From the NCBI RefSeq assembly GCF_001654915.1, contig NZ_LXEQ01000001.1: a stretch of 64,000 nucleotides of DNA. The stretch is one strand, 5' to 3'. The stretch's first letter is position 1. Each line of letters starts with the position of its first letter. Below the pieces are notes generated by a model. The model saw only the letters and a list, made by a program, of their open reading frames with translations. It was not told the DNA's origin and made no database searches. Source of the stretch: Buttiauxella ferragutiae (GTDB lineage: Bacteria > Pseudomonadota > Gammaproteobacteria > Enterobacterales > Enterobacteriaceae). Of this stretch, positions 36,849 through 45,418 are shown in pieces. A program made the position numbers and the translations under genes.

Positions 36849-37673
36849 ATGCAGCAGCTACAAAATATCATTGAAACCGCTTTCGAGCGCCGCGCCGAAA
36901 TCACTCCGGCAAATGCAGATACCGTGACTCGTGAAGCGGTAAACCAGGTCATCTCCCTGCTCGACAGCGGTGCGCTGCGCGTTGCCGAAAAAATTGATGG
37001 CCAGTGGGTTACCCACCAGTGGCTCAAAAAAGCCGTTCTGCTCTCTTTCCGTATCAATGACAACCAGGTTATTGATGGCGCAGAAAGCCGCTACTTCGAC
37101 AAAGTGCCGATGAAATTCGCCAACTATGACGAAGCACGTTTCCAGAAAGAAGGTTTCCGCGTTGTGCCACCAGCGGCAGTACGCCAGGGTGCATTCATCG
37201 CGCGCAATACCGTTCTGATGCCTTCTTACGTCAACATCGGCGCATACGTTGATGAAGGCTCGATGGTTGATACCTGGGCGACCGTAGGTTCTTGCGCGCA
37301 GATTGGTAAAAACGTACACCTGTCTGGTGGCGTGGGAATTGGTGGTGTTCTGGAACCACTGCAGGCTAACCCAACCATTATCGAAGATAACTGCTTTATC
37401 GGCGCGCGTTCAGAAGTTGTGGAAGGCGTCATCGTTGAAGAAGGTTCTGTCATTTCCATGGGCGTTTACATCGGTCAAAGCACGCGTATTTATGACCGTG
37501 AAACGGGTGAAGTGCATTATGGCCGCGTACCAGCAGGCTCCGTGGTTGTTTCCGGCAACCTGCCATCCAAAGATGGTAAGTACAGCTTGTACTGCGCGGT
37601 TATCGTGAAAAAAGTAGACGCCAAAACCCGCGGTAAAGTGGGCATCAACGAACTGCTTCGCACTATCGACTAA
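36849..37673 (+). CDS. dapD: 2,3,4,5-tetrahydropyridine-2,6-dicarboxylate N-succinyltransferase
   Basis: DapD transfers succinyl from succinyl-CoA to tetrahydrodipicolinate in the lysine/diaminopimelate pathway, feeding both protein and peptidoglycan synthesis. The 274 residues match E. coli. An N-terminal helical part (RAEITPANADT) is followed by a left-handed beta helix of hexapeptide repeats (about 105-240), including GVGIGGVLEPLQANPTII. It starts 38 bases after glnD, in the same order as E. coli, and is followed by a terminator. Confidence 0.98.
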   Translation: MQQLQNIIETAFERRAEITPANADTVTREAVNQVISLLDSGALRVAEKIDGQWVTHQWLKKAVLLSFRINDNQVIDGAESRYFDKVPMKFANYDEARFQKEGFRVVPPAAVRQGAFIARNTVLMPSYVNIGAYVDEGSMVDTWATVGSCAQIGKNVHLSGGVGIGGVLEPLQANPTIIEDNCFIGARSEVVEGVIVEEGSVISMGVYIGQSTRIYDRETGEVHYGRVPAGSVVVSGNLPSKDGKYSLYCAVIVKKVDAKTRGKVGINELLRTID

Positions 37674-37686
37674 ATATAAATGTTCA

Positions 37687-37711
37687 AAAGGCGGGGCGAC
37701 TCGCCTTTTTT
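37687..37711 (+). terminator. terminator after dapD
   Basis: AAAGGCG pairs with CGCCTTT around a GGGCGACT loop (37687-37708) and is followed by further T residues. It lies 14 bases after the dapD stop. Confidence 0.87.
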
Positions 37712-37783
37712 GCATCCGGGACTGGCGGAAAGGGAATTTTCCGTTGATTATCTATAGGTTAATGATATCGAAAAGGTAACACT

Positions 37784-38173
37784 ATGTACGATAACTTGAA
37801 AAGTCTGGGTATTACCAATCCTGATGAAATCGATCGTTATAGCCTCCGGCAGGAAGCCAACAACGATATCCTGAAAATCTATTTCCAGAAGGATAAAGGC
37901 GAGTTTTTTGCTAAAAGCGTGAAGTTTAAATACCCACGCCAGCGTAAAACTGTCGTTGCCGATGGCGTTGGCCAGGGCTACAAAGAAGTACAGGAAATCA
38001 GCCCGAACTTGCGTTATGTGATTGATGAACTGGATCAACTGTGTCAGCGCGATCGCACAGAAGTCGATCTGAAACGCAAAATTCTCGACGATCTCCGCCA
38101 TCTGGAGTCTGTGGTTGCTCATAAGATCAGTGAAATTGAATCCGATCTCGATAAGCTAACCCGCGGTAAATAA
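37784..38173 (+). CDS. yaeH: DUF3461 family protein YaeH
   Basis: The 129-residue YaeH protein belongs to the conserved enterobacterial family DUF3461 (UPF0325); its function is unknown. It is rich in charged residues, with an N-terminal YDNLKSLGITNPDEIDRYSLRQ and C-terminal helices (about 85-125) that may form a coiled coil. The E. coli protein is 128 residues. The yaeI gene found next to it in E. coli is absent here. It is convergent with cdaR, separated by a shared hairpin. Confidence 0.93.
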   Translation: MYDNLKSLGITNPDEIDRYSLRQEANNDILKIYFQKDKGEFFAKSVKFKYPRQRKTVVADGVGQGYKEVQEISPNLRYVIDELDQLCQRDRTEVDLKRKILDDLRHLESVVAHKISEIESDLDKLTRGK

Positions 38174-38190
38174 AGTCCTGCGTATGCCAC

Positions 38191-38217
38191 GAGTGGATGA
38201 CACAACGTCATCCACTC
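38191..38217. terminator. shared terminator hairpin between yaeH and cdaR
   Basis: GAGTGGATGAC (38191-38201) and GTCATCCACTC (38207-38217) form an exact 11-bp stem around ACAAC. The following bases are only modestly T-rich, but the position between two convergent genes fits a shared terminator. Confidence 0.7.
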
Positions 38218-38221
38218 TATT

Positions 38222-39379
38222 TCATCTCTGTTCGTCCAGTTGCAACGCCACATACAGCAACAACCGATCGTCAAAATTCCCTAAGTCCAAACCCGTTAAT
38301 TCGGAGATGCGATTTAACCGATATTCAAGCGTATTACGATGAATAAACAACGCTTTAGATGTCGCCAGCGGCTGCACATTATGACGAAACCATGCGCTAA
38401 GCGTGCGGCGTAATAACCCATTGTTATCCATTGATTTCAGACGAGCCAACGGACGAGCCAGTTCGTTCGCCTGCCAACCGCCACGCAAACTATCCAACAG
38501 CACCGGCAACATCAAATCCTGATAAAAATAGCCACGGCTTTCCGGCATACGCTGTTTACCAACTATCATGGTGGTGCGAGCGGTACGATACGAACGTGCG
38601 ATGCTGCCAGGACCGGTAAAATAGTTGCCCAATGCAACGCGAAAACGCAGCTGACCGTTTTCTTTCATGCGGTTAATCAACTGCTCAACGCGTTTGCGAT
38701 GATCTTCTGCATCCCAACGGCCAAACTGGTTGAGTGCCGGTTTCAGCACGACCATTTCGGTTAACGACACAATAGCAATCAGGTTGTTTCGCTCAGGTGT
38801 CGTCAGCGCAGTTTGCAGTTGTTGCAACTCTTCCATGGCACTGTCCACGCCAAGCTGACCGCTGTCGACTTCCACCACGGCAACCACTCGAGGCTGATTC
38901 AGGTCAATCCCCAAACGCTGCGCCCATTCACTCAACGCGGGCGTATGCTCTTCCGCCTGGATCAAATTCATCACCAGCTCTTCGCGTAAACGGCTGTCTT
39001 GCGCCAGCAGGTGCATCAAACGAGATTGTTCGAGCATCATCTCGGCTGTCATACACACCAACTCGCCGTACTTACGCAACGAGCCCGGTTCCCCCGTCAA
39101 ACCAATTACACCAACGATTTCACCATCGATACGCAAAGGCAGGTTGATGCCCTGACGCACGCCGTGAAGATGCCGGGCTACTGCGTCATCAATATCGACA
39201 ACACGTCCCTGAGAGAGCACAAGCAACGCACCTTCATGCAGTTCACCAATACGTTCTTTATCACCGCTACCAATAATCCGCCCACGCGCATCCATCACGT
39301 TGATGTTGGTATCAATGATGGTCATGGTGCGCGCCACAATGTCCTGCGCCATTTTGGTATCAAGATGCCAGCCAGCCAT
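38222..39379 (-). CDS. cdaR: carbohydrate diacid transcriptional activator CdaR
   Basis: CdaR (SdaR) activates genes for glucarate, galactarate and glycerate use. The 385-residue protein matches E. coli in length. It has an N-terminal sugar-diacid recognition domain (about 1-135, AQDIVARTMTIIDTNINVMD) and a C-terminal PucR-type helix-turn-helix (about 330-380, KALFIHRNTLEYRLNRIS). The target operons are not in this window. It lies between yaeH and degP, as in E. coli. Confidence 0.96.
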   Translation of the reverse strand: MAGWHLDTKMAQDIVARTMTIIDTNINVMDARGRIIGSGDKERIGELHEGALLVLSQGRVVDIDDAVARHLHGVRQGINLPLRIDGEIVGVIGLTGEPGSLRKYGELVCMTAEMMLEQSRLMHLLAQDSRLREELVMNLIQAEEHTPALSEWAQRLGIDLNQPRVVAVVEVDSGQLGVDSAMEELQQLQTALTTPERNNLIAIVSLTEMVVLKPALNQFGRWDAEDHRKRVEQLINRMKENGQLRFRVALGNYFTGPGSIARSYRTARTTMIVGKQRMPESRGYFYQDLMLPVLLDSLRGGWQANELARPLARLKSMDNNGLLRRTLSAWFRHNVQPLATSKALFIHRNTLEYRLNRISELTGLDLGNFDDRLLLYVALQLDEQR

Positions 39380-39490
39380 GCTTCCTCCTGAATCGTGCTA
39401 ATGGCCTAGCATAGGCGAGATGAATCGCCCCAGCATTGTGCAAATGCACAAAGCACAAAGGAAGAGTATGGAGTTGTGGAAAGGCTCACA

Positions 39491-39516
39491 AAAAAGGGCC
39501 GCATAGCGCGGCCCTG
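39491..39516 (-). terminator. rho-independent terminator after degP
   Basis: On the minus strand GGGCCGCG pairs with TGCGGCCC around a short CTA loop, followed by TTTTTTG. It lies about 30 bases after the degP stop. Confidence 0.88.
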
Positions 39517-39543
39517 ATAGTTTTGAGTGTATCTCAGTGACGA

Positions 39544-40986
39544 TTACTGCATCAGCAGGTAGATAGTGGTATCACCTCGCTGAATGTTCAGCGCCATTAC
39601 TGACGGTTTAGCGTCAAGAATTTTACGCAATTCAGCAATGTTGTTCACTGCCTGCTGGTTCACACCAATGATGATGTCACCTTTTTTCAGGCCAATACGT
39701 GCCGCCGGGGTATTCCCTTTAACGTTGTTAACGATAACCCCTTTTTCGCCTTTACCGCTGCGGTTGCTCATTTCAGCACCTTCAATACCGGTAAAGATGG
39801 TTGCTGAGTCAACCTGAGTCTGGCTGCTTTGTTGCAACTCCAGATCTACCGATACTGGTTTGCCATCACGCAGCAGGCCAAGAGTCAGTTTGCTACCCAC
39901 CGGCATAGAACCGACTTCAGCACGCAATGCGGCAAAGCTGGTAATTGCTTTACCGTTCATTGACACCACCACATCACCGGCTTTAATACCCGCTTTTGCA
40001 GCAGAAGAGTTTGGCATCACCTGGCTGACAAATGCGCCACGCTGCGCGTCGACTTTCATCGCTTTCGCCAACTCAGAGTTCAGCTCGGTACCCATAATCC
40101 CCAGCTCGCCGCGTTTAACCTGGCCGAACTCCACCATCTGAGCAGTCAAGTTTTTCACCATGTTGCTTGGAATGGCAAAGCCGATACCGATGTTGCCGCC
40201 GTCCGGTGCCAGAATCGCAGTGTTAATCCCGATCAGTTCGCCATTCAGGTTAACCAGTGCGCCACCCGAGTTACCCCGGTTGATTGCAGCATCTGTCTGG
40301 ATAAAGTTTTCATAGTTTTCAATGTTAAGACCACTACGACCCAGTGCAGATACAATACCGGAAGTCACGGTTTCACCCAGGCCGTATGGGTTACCAATTG
40401 CCACGGTGTAATCACCAACGCGCAATGCGTCTGAATCAGCCATTTTAATGGCAGTCAGATTTTTCGGATCTTGTAATTGCAATAGTGCGATATCAGATCG
40501 CGGATCTTTACCCACCACTTTCGCCTCAAACTTGCGACCATCACTCAGTGAGACCTGAATTTTTGTTGCATTATCAACAACGTGGTTGTTGGTCACGACA
40601 TAGCCTTTCGCTGCGTCAATAATGACACCAGAACCAAGGGCTGCAAATTTCTGTTGCTGTCCACCACCCTGGCCGCCGTTCCCAGGCGCACCTTCCTGGC
40701 AGAATGGAGAGCTCTGGAACGGTGAACCTTCCTGGCAGAATGGTGAATTATCACCAAAGAATTGCTGGAAGTTACGTCCCATGCGTGGCGTGTTAACGGT
40801 AGTGCTGCCTTCAACATTGATGCTCACCACTGAAGGCATCACTTTTTCCAGCATCGGCGCAAGGCTTGGAAGCGGTTGTGCTGCGGATGCGGAAGATGCG
40901 GTTTCTGCTGCAATTGCAGATACAGGGCTCAGCGCTAAACCCAAACTCAGAGCCAGCGCGCTCATTGCTAAAGTTGTTTTTTTCAT
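39544..40986 (-). CDS. degP: periplasmic serine endoprotease/chaperone DegP
   Basis: DegP (HtrA) degrades or refolds damaged proteins in the periplasm under heat and envelope stress. The 480-residue precursor (474 in E. coli) has a signal peptide ending about residue 27 (AIAA). Next come the LA loop with the repeated SPFCQEG cysteine motifs (about 80-105), the catalytic triad with VTNNHVVD (His), RSDIALLQL (Asp) and GNSGGAL (Ser), and two PDZ domains (about 285-480). A sigma-E type promoter and a Cpx box lie upstream. Confidence 0.98.
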   Translation of the reverse strand: MKKTTLAMSALALSLGLALSPVSAIAAETASSASAAQPLPSLAPMLEKVMPSVVSINVEGSTTVNTPRMGRNFQQFFGDNSPFCQEGSPFQSSPFCQEGAPGNGGQGGGQQQKFAALGSGVIIDAAKGYVVTNNHVVDNATKIQVSLSDGRKFEAKVVGKDPRSDIALLQLQDPKNLTAIKMADSDALRVGDYTVAIGNPYGLGETVTSGIVSALGRSGLNIENYENFIQTDAAINRGNSGGALVNLNGELIGINTAILAPDGGNIGIGFAIPSNMVKNLTAQMVEFGQVKRGELGIMGTELNSELAKAMKVDAQRGAFVSQVMPNSSAAKAGIKAGDVVVSMNGKAITSFAALRAEVGSMPVGSKLTLGLLRDGKPVSVDLELQQSSQTQVDSATIFTGIEGAEMSNRSGKGEKGVIVNNVKGNTPAARIGLKKGDIIIGVNQQAVNNIAELRKILDAKPSVMALNIQRGDTTIYLLMQ

Positions 40987-41037
40987 TGATTTCGATCCAA
41001 AGTTAATAAGTCACGCAAAATTGCTGTGTAGGCCAAT

Positions 41038-41066
41038 ATAGAGTGACTAATGCGACGCTAAGTTCC
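41038..41066 (-). promoter_or_regulatory. sigma-E type promoter of degP
   Basis: On the minus strand GGAACTT (41066-41060) and TCTAT (41042-41038) are separated by 17 bases. GGAACTT is the exact sigma-E -35, placed as in the E. coli degP promoter, about 75 bases before the gene. This predicts induction by unfolded outer-membrane proteins. Confidence 0.85.
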
Positions 41067-41093
41067 GTCTATAAGTCACTGGAAAACGTAAAA

Positions 41094-41112
41094 GTTTATT
41101 GTCCGTCTTTAC
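41094..41112 (-). promoter_or_regulatory. candidate CpxR box upstream of degP
   Basis: On the minus strand GTAAAGACGGACAATAAAC closely follows the GTAAA-N-GTAAA type CpxR site and its position in E. coli degP, upstream of the sigma-E -35. The second half-site is imperfect, so this is a candidate. Confidence 0.65.
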
Positions 41113-41129
41113 AAAACTCAGCGACTCCA

Positions 41130-42644
41130 TTACTCCACAGCCATCAGACGACGATATTCATCCCAGGCGAATAAGTCCGTCATTCCACTGATATAATCCT
41201 GTATCAGGCGGCAGCGGTAGTAATATTCCCATACCGGAAAATCACTGGCCGACGGCGTCAAATCATTGACTGCCTCTATGTAAGCAAGCCGATGTTTTGT
41301 CGATAATTTATGGAATAACCGACTCTCAATCGGCAAACGGCGTAAACTTTCCTTTTCCACCAACTCAGCAAAATCCTCAATGGATATATTGAGTAAGGGA
41401 CTGTAAATATCAAGTAAGCCGCTTATTACCCGATAACCCTGTAACTCTAACTGCTCAACCTCCGGGTGGCTAAACACGTGTTTGAACGCCACTTGTTTAT
41501 ATAACTCCAACAGGCGCGCAAATGGGCTGTCATCTTCAAGAAGCGCGTGATTAAACTCCCCACGAAAGATCTCAGCCAGGTTATCGATAAAACGTTGGGC
41601 GGCATACGGCACCAGTTGATTTAGCGTGTTGACGCGCAGATACATAAAGAACTGATCTTCGGTGCTGCGGCGCATCTGGTTTGAGCGGGATTTCTCCCAG
41701 GCTTCATTCACCACGCGTTCGAAAAGATCCCCCTCGCGATGCTCGCCCCAGGCGTCACATAAGTGCTGGTAAAGTTGATCAACACTGAAAATGCGCTTCT
41801 CAACGGCATCTTCGAGATCCGCCACGCAATAAGAGATGTCGTCAGCCGCTTCCATTATCCACGTCAGTGGAAAACGGCTGTACTCACCGAGTTCAAGTTC
41901 GCTACGCAAACGCACAATGTACGATTCTTCGGAAAGATAAAAACCCGGCTTCTTCATCAGATAGGCGTGGCTTTCTGGAGGCTCACCAACAAACCAGGCG
42001 GGACGGGTATATTTGAGGATGCAGCCAACCTGCGCCCAGGTCAGATTCATACGCAGCAGACTGTGTACCAGACGAATGCCCTGAGCATTGCCCTCAAACT
42101 GGCAGAGATCCTGGCGGACTTTACGGCGCAAACCGTTCAGTTGATCTTCGCCTTCGTGCAGACGCAACGTCGCCACACGGCAACGATCATCGCTACGTGG
42201 CTGGCTTCCGGCATCGGCGGGAAACAGACGCTGGCGGAACCAGTCATTTATCGCCGACTCCCCAAAATGACCAAATGGCGGGTTACCGATGTCGTGCATC
42301 AGGCAGGCCATTTCGACAATACTTTCAAACGGGCCGGTCAGTTCATGCAGCCCGTAGCGCTCAAGCGCTTGCTGCTCTTTCAAGCGGCTCAACACTTCTT
42401 TGGCGATATAGCGCCCGACCTGCTGCACTTCCATTGAATGCGTTAAACGCGTACGCACTGAAGCATTACGCTCCAGGGGGAAGACTTGTGTTTTCTGCTG
42501 CAAGCGGCGAATCGCCGGGGAATTCACGATACGCCCGCGATCGCTTTCAAAAATTCGCAGGATCTCATGCTCGCTTTTCTGCCCTTCTGGCGAGCGGAAA
42601 CGGCGGTGCCAGTTAATTTTCTTGCGGAAATCTATCTCACTCAT
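41130..42644 (-). CDS. dgt: deoxyguanosine triphosphate triphosphohydrolase
   Basis: Dgt hydrolyses dGTP to deoxyguanosine and triphosphate and affects dNTP balance and phage DNA. The 504-residue protein (505 in E. coli) has the HD-domain metal site: RTRLTHSMEVQQVGR near residue 60 and CLMHDIGNPPFGHFGE near 115. The ATG at 42644 with AGGAGAGGG upstream gives the family start SEIDFRKKINWHRR; the in-frame start at 42680 is rejected. It is divergent from mtnN. Confidence 0.96.
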   Translation of the reverse strand: MSEIDFRKKINWHRRFRSPEGQKSEHEILRIFESDRGRIVNSPAIRRLQQKTQVFPLERNASVRTRLTHSMEVQQVGRYIAKEVLSRLKEQQALERYGLHELTGPFESIVEMACLMHDIGNPPFGHFGESAINDWFRQRLFPADAGSQPRSDDRCRVATLRLHEGEDQLNGLRRKVRQDLCQFEGNAQGIRLVHSLLRMNLTWAQVGCILKYTRPAWFVGEPPESHAYLMKKPGFYLSEESYIVRLRSELELGEYSRFPLTWIMEAADDISYCVADLEDAVEKRIFSVDQLYQHLCDAWGEHREGDLFERVVNEAWEKSRSNQMRRSTEDQFFMYLRVNTLNQLVPYAAQRFIDNLAEIFRGEFNHALLEDDSPFARLLELYKQVAFKHVFSHPEVEQLELQGYRVISGLLDIYSPLLNISIEDFAELVEKESLRRLPIESRLFHKLSTKHRLAYIEAVNDLTPSASDFPVWEYYYRCRLIQDYISGMTDLFAWDEYRRLMAVE

Positions 42645-42722
42645 GCCCTCTCCTGCGCCGTTTTCTCTGCGGTTTGTCATGGTAGACTATGCGACTGATT
42701 TATTACTTTAGCGAGTATCACT

Positions 42723-43421
42723 ATGAAAGCAGGCATTATTGGTGCAATGGAAGAAGAAGTTACGTTGCTGCGTGACAAAATTGAAAACCGTCAAACTCTG
42801 ACGCTGGCTGGGTGTGAAATCTACACCGGCACACTGGACGGCGTTGAAGTCGCATTGTTGAAATCAGGCATCGGTAAAGTGGCCGCAGCCATGGGTGCAA
42901 CGCTTCTGCTTGAGCATTGCAAACCAGATGTTGTGATTAACACCGGCTCTGCGGGTGGTCTCGCATCCACGCTCAAAGTAGGCGATATCGTGGTTTCCGA
43001 TGAAGTACGTTACCACGACGCAGACGTTACCGCTTTCGGCTATGAATATGGTCAATTGCCAGGTTGCCCGGCAGGTTTCGCCGCCGACGCCAAACTGATT
43101 GCTGCGGCTGAAGAGTGCATTGCCGAGCTGAACCTGAATGCAGTACGTGGCCTGGTGGTCAGCGGTGATGCCTTTATTAATGGTTCTGTGGCATTGGCAA
43201 AGATCCAACATAACTTCCCGCAGGCTGTAGCCGTTGAAATGGAAGCGACCGCCGTTGCGCACGTTTGCCATAATTTCGGTACACCATTTGTGGTGGTTCG
43301 CGCGATTTCCGACGTCGCCGACCAACAATCTCACCTGAGCTTTGACGAGTTCCTTGCCGTAGCGGCGAAGCAGTCCACGCTGATGGTTGAAAAACTGGTA
43401 CAGAAACTGGCTCGTGCATAA
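42723..43421 (+). CDS. mtnN: 5'-methylthioadenosine/S-adenosylhomocysteine nucleosidase
   Basis: MtnN (Pfs) splits methylthioadenosine and S-adenosylhomocysteine, relieving SAM-enzyme inhibition and feeding AI-2 synthesis. The 232 residues match E. coli, with catalytic Glu in MKAGIIGAMEEEV, the substrate-binding VEMEATAVAHV near 173 and catalytic Asp in ISDVADQQ near 197. The 3' end overlaps btuF by 8 bases, as in E. coli. Confidence 0.98.
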   Translation: MKAGIIGAMEEEVTLLRDKIENRQTLTLAGCEIYTGTLDGVEVALLKSGIGKVAAAMGATLLLEHCKPDVVINTGSAGGLASTLKVGDIVVSDEVRYHDADVTAFGYEYGQLPGCPAGFAADAKLIAAAEECIAELNLNAVRGLVVSGDAFINGSVALAKIQHNFPQAVAVEMEATAVAHVCHNFGTPFVVVRAISDVADQQSHLSFDEFLAVAAKQSTLMVEKLVQKLARA

Positions 43422-44220
43422 TAAAAAAATCTGGCGCGGGCTCACCGCGCTGCTGTGTTGCCTCCCGGCGTTGCTGATTGCAGCGCCGCGGGTTATCTCA
43501 TTGTCGCCCAGTAATACTGAGCTGGCGTACGCTGCGGGAATTACCCCTGTGGCGGTCAGCGCGTGGTCGAATTATCCGGATGCGGCCAAAAAACTTGAGC
43601 AAGTCTCTAACTGGCAGGGGATGAACCTCGAACGTATCGTGGCACTTAAACCCGATGTGGTGCTGGCGTGGCGTGGCGGTAATGCCGAACGGCAAGTCAA
43701 TCAAATGCAGGCACTGGGGATTAAAGTCATTTGGCTTGATCCAACAACCGTTGAAGGTGTGGTTGCCGCACTGCGTCAACTTGGCCAATTCAGCCCAACA
43801 CCACAAACTGCCCAGGACGCCGCAGATCGGCTGGCAAAAGAATTTGCTGAGTTAAAAGCCCAGTACTCTCAACACCCGAAGAAAAAAGTATTCCTGCAAT
43901 TTGGTCAGCAACCGTTATTTACTTCAGGAAAAGGTTCGATTCAGAACGAAATTCTGGAAGTCTGTGGCGGGCAAAATATCTTTGCGGACAGCCGGGTTCC
44001 CTGGCCACAGGTGAGCCGCGAACAAGTGATTAGTCGGCGTCCCCAGGCTATTATTATTACTGGCGATGAGACCCAGATTCCTCCGGTTGAACAATTTTGG
44101 AATACCCAGTTAAAAATTCCGGTTATCGCAGTGAATGATGACTGGTTTAGTCGCTCGAGCCCACGTATTATCCTCGCCGCAAAACAGCTCTGTAAGGAGC
44201 TGAATAACAATGAACAATGA
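43414..44220 (+). CDS. btuF: vitamin B12-binding protein BtuF
   Basis: BtuF binds cobalamin in the periplasm and hands it to the BtuCD importer. The 268-residue precursor (266 in E. coli) has a short Sec signal ending near residue 23 (LLIAA) and the two-lobed Fe/B12-binding fold with PRVISLSPSNTELAYAAG and the ERIVALKPDVVLAWRGGN hinge region. The start is GTG at 43414 within the end of mtnN; a longer frame from 43387 has no signal-peptide logic. yadS follows 12 bases later. Confidence 0.95.
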   Translation: MHNKKIWRGLTALLCCLPALLIAAPRVISLSPSNTELAYAAGITPVAVSAWSNYPDAAKKLEQVSNWQGMNLERIVALKPDVVLAWRGGNAERQVNQMQALGIKVIWLDPTTVEGVVAALRQLGQFSPTPQTAQDAADRLAKEFAELKAQYSQHPKKKVFLQFGQQPLFTSGKGSIQNEILEVCGGQNIFADSRVPWPQVSREQVISRRPQAIIITGDETQIPPVEQFWNTQLKIPVIAVNDDWFSRSSPRIILAAKQLCKELNNNEQ

Positions 44221-44232
44221 GGGTAATCTCAC

Positions 44233-44850
44233 ATGCTTGTCTATTGGCTGGACATCATAGGCACAGCCGTCTTTGCCATATCCGGCGTATTGTTAGCTGG
44301 AAAACTCCGTATGGACCCGTTCGGTGTACTGGTGCTGGGCGTAGTGACAGCTGTGGGCGGTGGGACAATACGCGATATGGCTCTGGATAACGGCCCGGTA
44401 TTTTGGGTTAAAGACCCGACCGACTTAGTAGTCGCGATGGTGACCTGTTTACTCACTATCCTGTTAATACGCCAGCCGCGTCGCCTGCCAAAATGGATTT
44501 TACCGGTACTGGATGCGGTCGGTCTTGCAGTGTTTGTCGGGATTGGGGTAAATAAAGCATTTCTGGCGGGCGCCAGCCCGCTGATTGCTATCTGCATGGG
44601 CGTGCTCACTGGCGTTGGTGGCGGGATCATTCGTGACGTTTTAGCGCGTGAAATCCCGATGATTCTGCGCACCGAAATCTACGCGACAGCCTGTATTGCA
44701 GGCGGTATCGTTCATGCCACCGCCTATCACACCTTCCACGTCCCGCTAGACCAGGCCAGTATGATTGGCATGGTGGTCACGCTAGGGATTCGTCTGGCTG
44801 CCATTCGCTGGCACTTAAAACTGCCGACGTTTGCGCTGGATGACCGGTAA
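44233..44850 (+). CDS. yadS: TRIC-type membrane protein YadS
   Basis: The 205-residue protein belongs to the bacterial TRIC/UPF0126 family, trimeric inner-membrane channels for monovalent cations. It has seven hydrophobic segments and two copies of the glycine-rich repeat: VLGVVTAVGGGTIRD near 35 and CMGVLTGVGGGIIRD near 120. The physiological role in enterobacteria is not settled. It forms a group with mtnN and btuF, as in E. coli. Confidence 0.93.
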   Translation: MLVYWLDIIGTAVFAISGVLLAGKLRMDPFGVLVLGVVTAVGGGTIRDMALDNGPVFWVKDPTDLVVAMVTCLLTILLIRQPRRLPKWILPVLDAVGLAVFVGIGVNKAFLAGASPLIAICMGVLTGVGGGIIRDVLAREIPMILRTEIYATACIAGGIVHATAYHTFHVPLDQASMIGMVVTLGIRLAAIRWHLKLPTFALDDR

Positions 44851-44863
44851 TTTAGACATAAAA

Positions 44864-44887
44864 AAGCCGTGTTAGAAAACACGGCTT
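44864..44887 (-). terminator. terminator downstream of erpA
   Basis: AAGCCGTGTT (44864-44873) and AACACGGCTT (44878-44887) make a 10-bp stem with an AGAA loop; on the minus strand TTTTT follows. It would terminate erpA transcripts that have passed the REP-like repeat. On the plus strand it may also stop yadS, with an A-run upstream. Confidence 0.85.
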
Positions 44888-44903
44888 CGGATAGCTAAAC
44901 AGG

Positions 44904-44978
44904 TTTTGTAGGGTGGATAAGCGTTAGCGTCATCCACCATTTTTGTCGGATGGCGCTTCGCTTATCCGACCTACAAAA
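44904..44978. repeat. REP/BIME-like paired palindromes
   Basis: Two adjacent hairpins, GGTGGATAAGCG...CATCCACC (44912-44938) and TCGGATGGCG...TTATCCGA (44946-44969), are bracketed by TTTTGTAG and CTACAAAA. The second resembles the Y-type REP core, and the arrangement is that of a short BIME. It lies between yadS and erpA, in the 3' region of both. Confidence 0.8.
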
Positions 44979-44989
44979 GAACGATGTCT

Positions 44990-45337
44990 TTAAACGCTGA
45001 AAGATGAACCACACCCGCAGGTGCTCTTGGCGTTCGGGTTGGTCACCACAAAGCGGGAACCTTCCAGACCTTCGGTGTAATCCACCGCGCCACCTACCAG
45101 ATATTGCAGGCTCATCGGGTCAACAACCAGTGCAACGCCTTGCTTCTCGATAGTCATATCGCCGTCGTTGATCTGGTCATCAAAAGTAAAACCATACTGG
45201 AAGCCGCTGCAACCACCACCGGTGATGTAAACGCGCAGTTTCAGATTCGGGTTTTCTTCATCCGCGATCAGGGTTTTTACTTTATTGGCTGCGGCTTCGG
45301 TAAACTGCAACGGCAGCACTGCTACGTCATCACTCAT
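44990..45337 (-). CDS. erpA: iron-sulfur cluster insertion protein ErpA
   Basis: ErpA is an A-type carrier that delivers [4Fe-4S] clusters to targets such as IspG/IspH. The 115-residue protein (114 in E. coli) has the cluster-binding cysteines in GGGCSGFQYGF near 42 and STCGCGSSFSV at the end. The ATG at 45337 starts MSDDVAVLPLQFT like the family; the frame from 45370 is rejected. It stands between yadS and clcA. Confidence 0.97.
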   Translation of the reverse strand: MSDDVAVLPLQFTEAAANKVKTLIADEENPNLKLRVYITGGGCSGFQYGFTFDDQINDGDMTIEKQGVALVVDPMSLQYLVGGAVDYTEGLEGSRFVVTNPNAKSTCGCGSSFSV

Positions 45338-45418
45338 TTTTTGCTCCCAACGAAATAAGAAGTCGGGCAAAGAATAACCCGATCTTTAGCGCCATTATCT
45401 AATACCCGAGTAAATCGT

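Noticed and set aside
41763..42437. Plus-strand open frame (224 codons) opposite dgt
   Set aside because: Antisense to conserved dgt, with no ribosome-binding site or family match.
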